Notes under the pieces: generated by a model
Told to the model about the DNA's origin: nothing
The model's database searches: none
The model's input: the letters and a program-made list of their open reading frames with translations, nothing else
Translations under genes and position numbers: made by a program
Part shown: positions 30,799 through 31,446 of the stretch, one piece after another
Position numbering within the stretch: the first letter of the stretch is position 1
How the letters are laid out: every line of letters starts with the position of its first letter
IMG/VR virus record: IMGVR_UViG_3300038701_001325
Location: 1-31,446 of that record
DNA length: 31,446 nucleotides
Reading direction: 5' to 3' (one strand)
Source of the DNA: a virus

Positions 30799-31446
30799 AT
30801 AATTCTCTAGGGTTATTACCTCTATGATTTGTTTTTAGATAACCGCCGCAATCTTGGCATTTAAATCTTTGATGTTTTGTTGTCGCAGTGTATGCCCAAC
30901 CTTTGCTGTGGAGATTTGCAGAGCCGCATTTAGGACATACCTTTTCAAAATTTTTATTTTCGTTATCTACATTTTGATTTGGCAAGCCCTTAGTAAGCGG
31001 TCTAAGCTTTAAAAATAGCTTTTCCAACAGGTCAACGTCTTGCTTGCAGTATTTCTCCATAAGATTCTGGTACTTTTTTATTCTTTTGGAAACCTTGACC
31101 CACAAGTCCCAGCCGCCATTTTCTAGCTTTCTATCCTTAACAAAATACTCGCCTAGATAGTCTAGCTTATTAGAAAACATAAAAAGATTTGATCTTGCAA
31201 CCGCACAAGTATCAACATGAGGAAGTTTGGGAAGCGGATCAAGCCCATGCATCACAAATTTAGTTTGAAGATACTTCCAATCAAAGCGCTTTCCATTGTG
31301 AGTGATGACGCCATCAGCATCTTTCATGACTTCGTAGATTGCTTTTGTAATCGCCTTATCATCGTTTATATCTTTATCCCAAGAGGGGTAATCCCATGCG
31401 TTTATGCAGTAAGTTCTTTTTGATCCAAGTTCTTTATAGCCAACTC
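30797..31446 (-). CDS. RNase H-fold 3'-5' exonuclease with C-terminal zinc ribbon, partial
   Basis: The reading frame enters from the right edge and stays open to the stop at 30797; the N-terminus is outside the window. Visible: CINAWDYPSWDKDINDDKAI, then the exonuclease-typical ITHNGKRFDWKYLQTKF, LPKLPHVDTCAVARS, LDYLGEYF and KYCKQDVDLLEKLF (second Asp). It resembles YprB-type DEDD exonucleases related to DNA-polymerase proofreading domains. A zinc ribbon follows (CPKCGSANLHSKGW, then RFKCQDCGGYLK). It reads in the same direction as the early operon at the other window end, so it likely belongs to replication. Confidence 0.78.
   Translation of the reverse strand, partial: VGYKELGSKRTYCINAWDYPSWDKDINDDKAITKAIYEVMKDADGVITHNGKRFDWKYLQTKFVMHGLDPLPKLPHVDTCAVARSNLFMFSNKLDYLGEYFVKDRKLENGGWDLWVKVSKRIKKYQNLMEKYCKQDVDLLEKLFLKLRPLTKGLPNQNVDNENKNFEKVCPKCGSANLHSKGWAYTATTKHQRFKCQDCGGYLKTNHRGNNPREL

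Noticed and set aside
1-31446. Alternative genetic code with UGA read as an amino acid
   Set aside because: Several genes end normally at TGA (for example the methyltransferase and small terminase genes) and no other gene has an internal in-frame TGA.
1-31446. Window as a complete circular genome
   Set aside because: Joining the left and right ends puts the exonuclease frame and the edge ORF out of register and gives a stop after a few codons, so sequence is missing between them.

Overview
The window is most of the genome of a tailed bacteriophage with long non-contractile tail (siphovirus-type), AT-rich, with no host chromosomal genes in view. Support for this: a complete ordered virion block (terminase, portal, scaffold, major capsid protein, neck proteins, tail tube, frameshifted tail chaperone pair, tape measure, tail tip and fibres) and a recombination/replication block on the other strand. 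An outer-membrane lipoprotein of o-spanin type and an M15-type endolysin point to a Gram-negative host. I cannot name the host; no integrase, repressor or tRNA gene was recognised.

Layout. (1) Positions 1-6311, minus strand: an early operon read leftwards from a divergent promoter region at about 6312-6480. In order of transcription it holds small zinc-finger and tiny ORFs, a RecT-type annealing protein, an HNH homing endonuclease, a YqaJ/lambda-Exo-type exonuclease, a 58-aa protein, a winged-helix replication protein, a DnaB/RecA-type ATPase, unknown proteins and a VRR-NUC nuclease. It runs off the left edge. (2) Positions 6482-30693, plus strand: a metallopeptidase, a ParB-methyltransferase fusion, the packaging genes, head genes, neck genes, tail genes, lysis genes (spanins at 25.4-25.9 kb, endolysin at 30.3 kb) and fibre genes. 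A NUMOD4-HNH homing endonuclease sits on the opposite strand at 28.4-29.0 kb. (3) Positions 30797-31446, minus strand: the 3' part of a RNase H-fold exonuclease with a C-terminal zinc ribbon. It converges on the late operon and is cut by the right edge. If the genome is circular or circularly permuted, this gene would be the far end of the leftward operon. The two window ends do not join in frame, so some sequence is missing.

The most striking observation is an in-frame UGA inside the Walker A motif of the large terminase. It is flanked by two identical UCU codons, so that skipping exactly two codons would restore the canonical GGSRSGKT. The rest of the terminase reading frame is intact. Other notable points are a lambda-identical GGGAAAG slippery site in the tail chaperone gene, identical 17-nt translation starts on the capsid and tail-tube genes (each also followed by a strong tetraloop terminator), a tandem paralogous pair of neck-type genes, a three-times repeated MSDQL start in the early operon, and a tail fibre that begins with a signal peptide.

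All product names come from reading motifs, gene order and lengths by eye; no database search was run.
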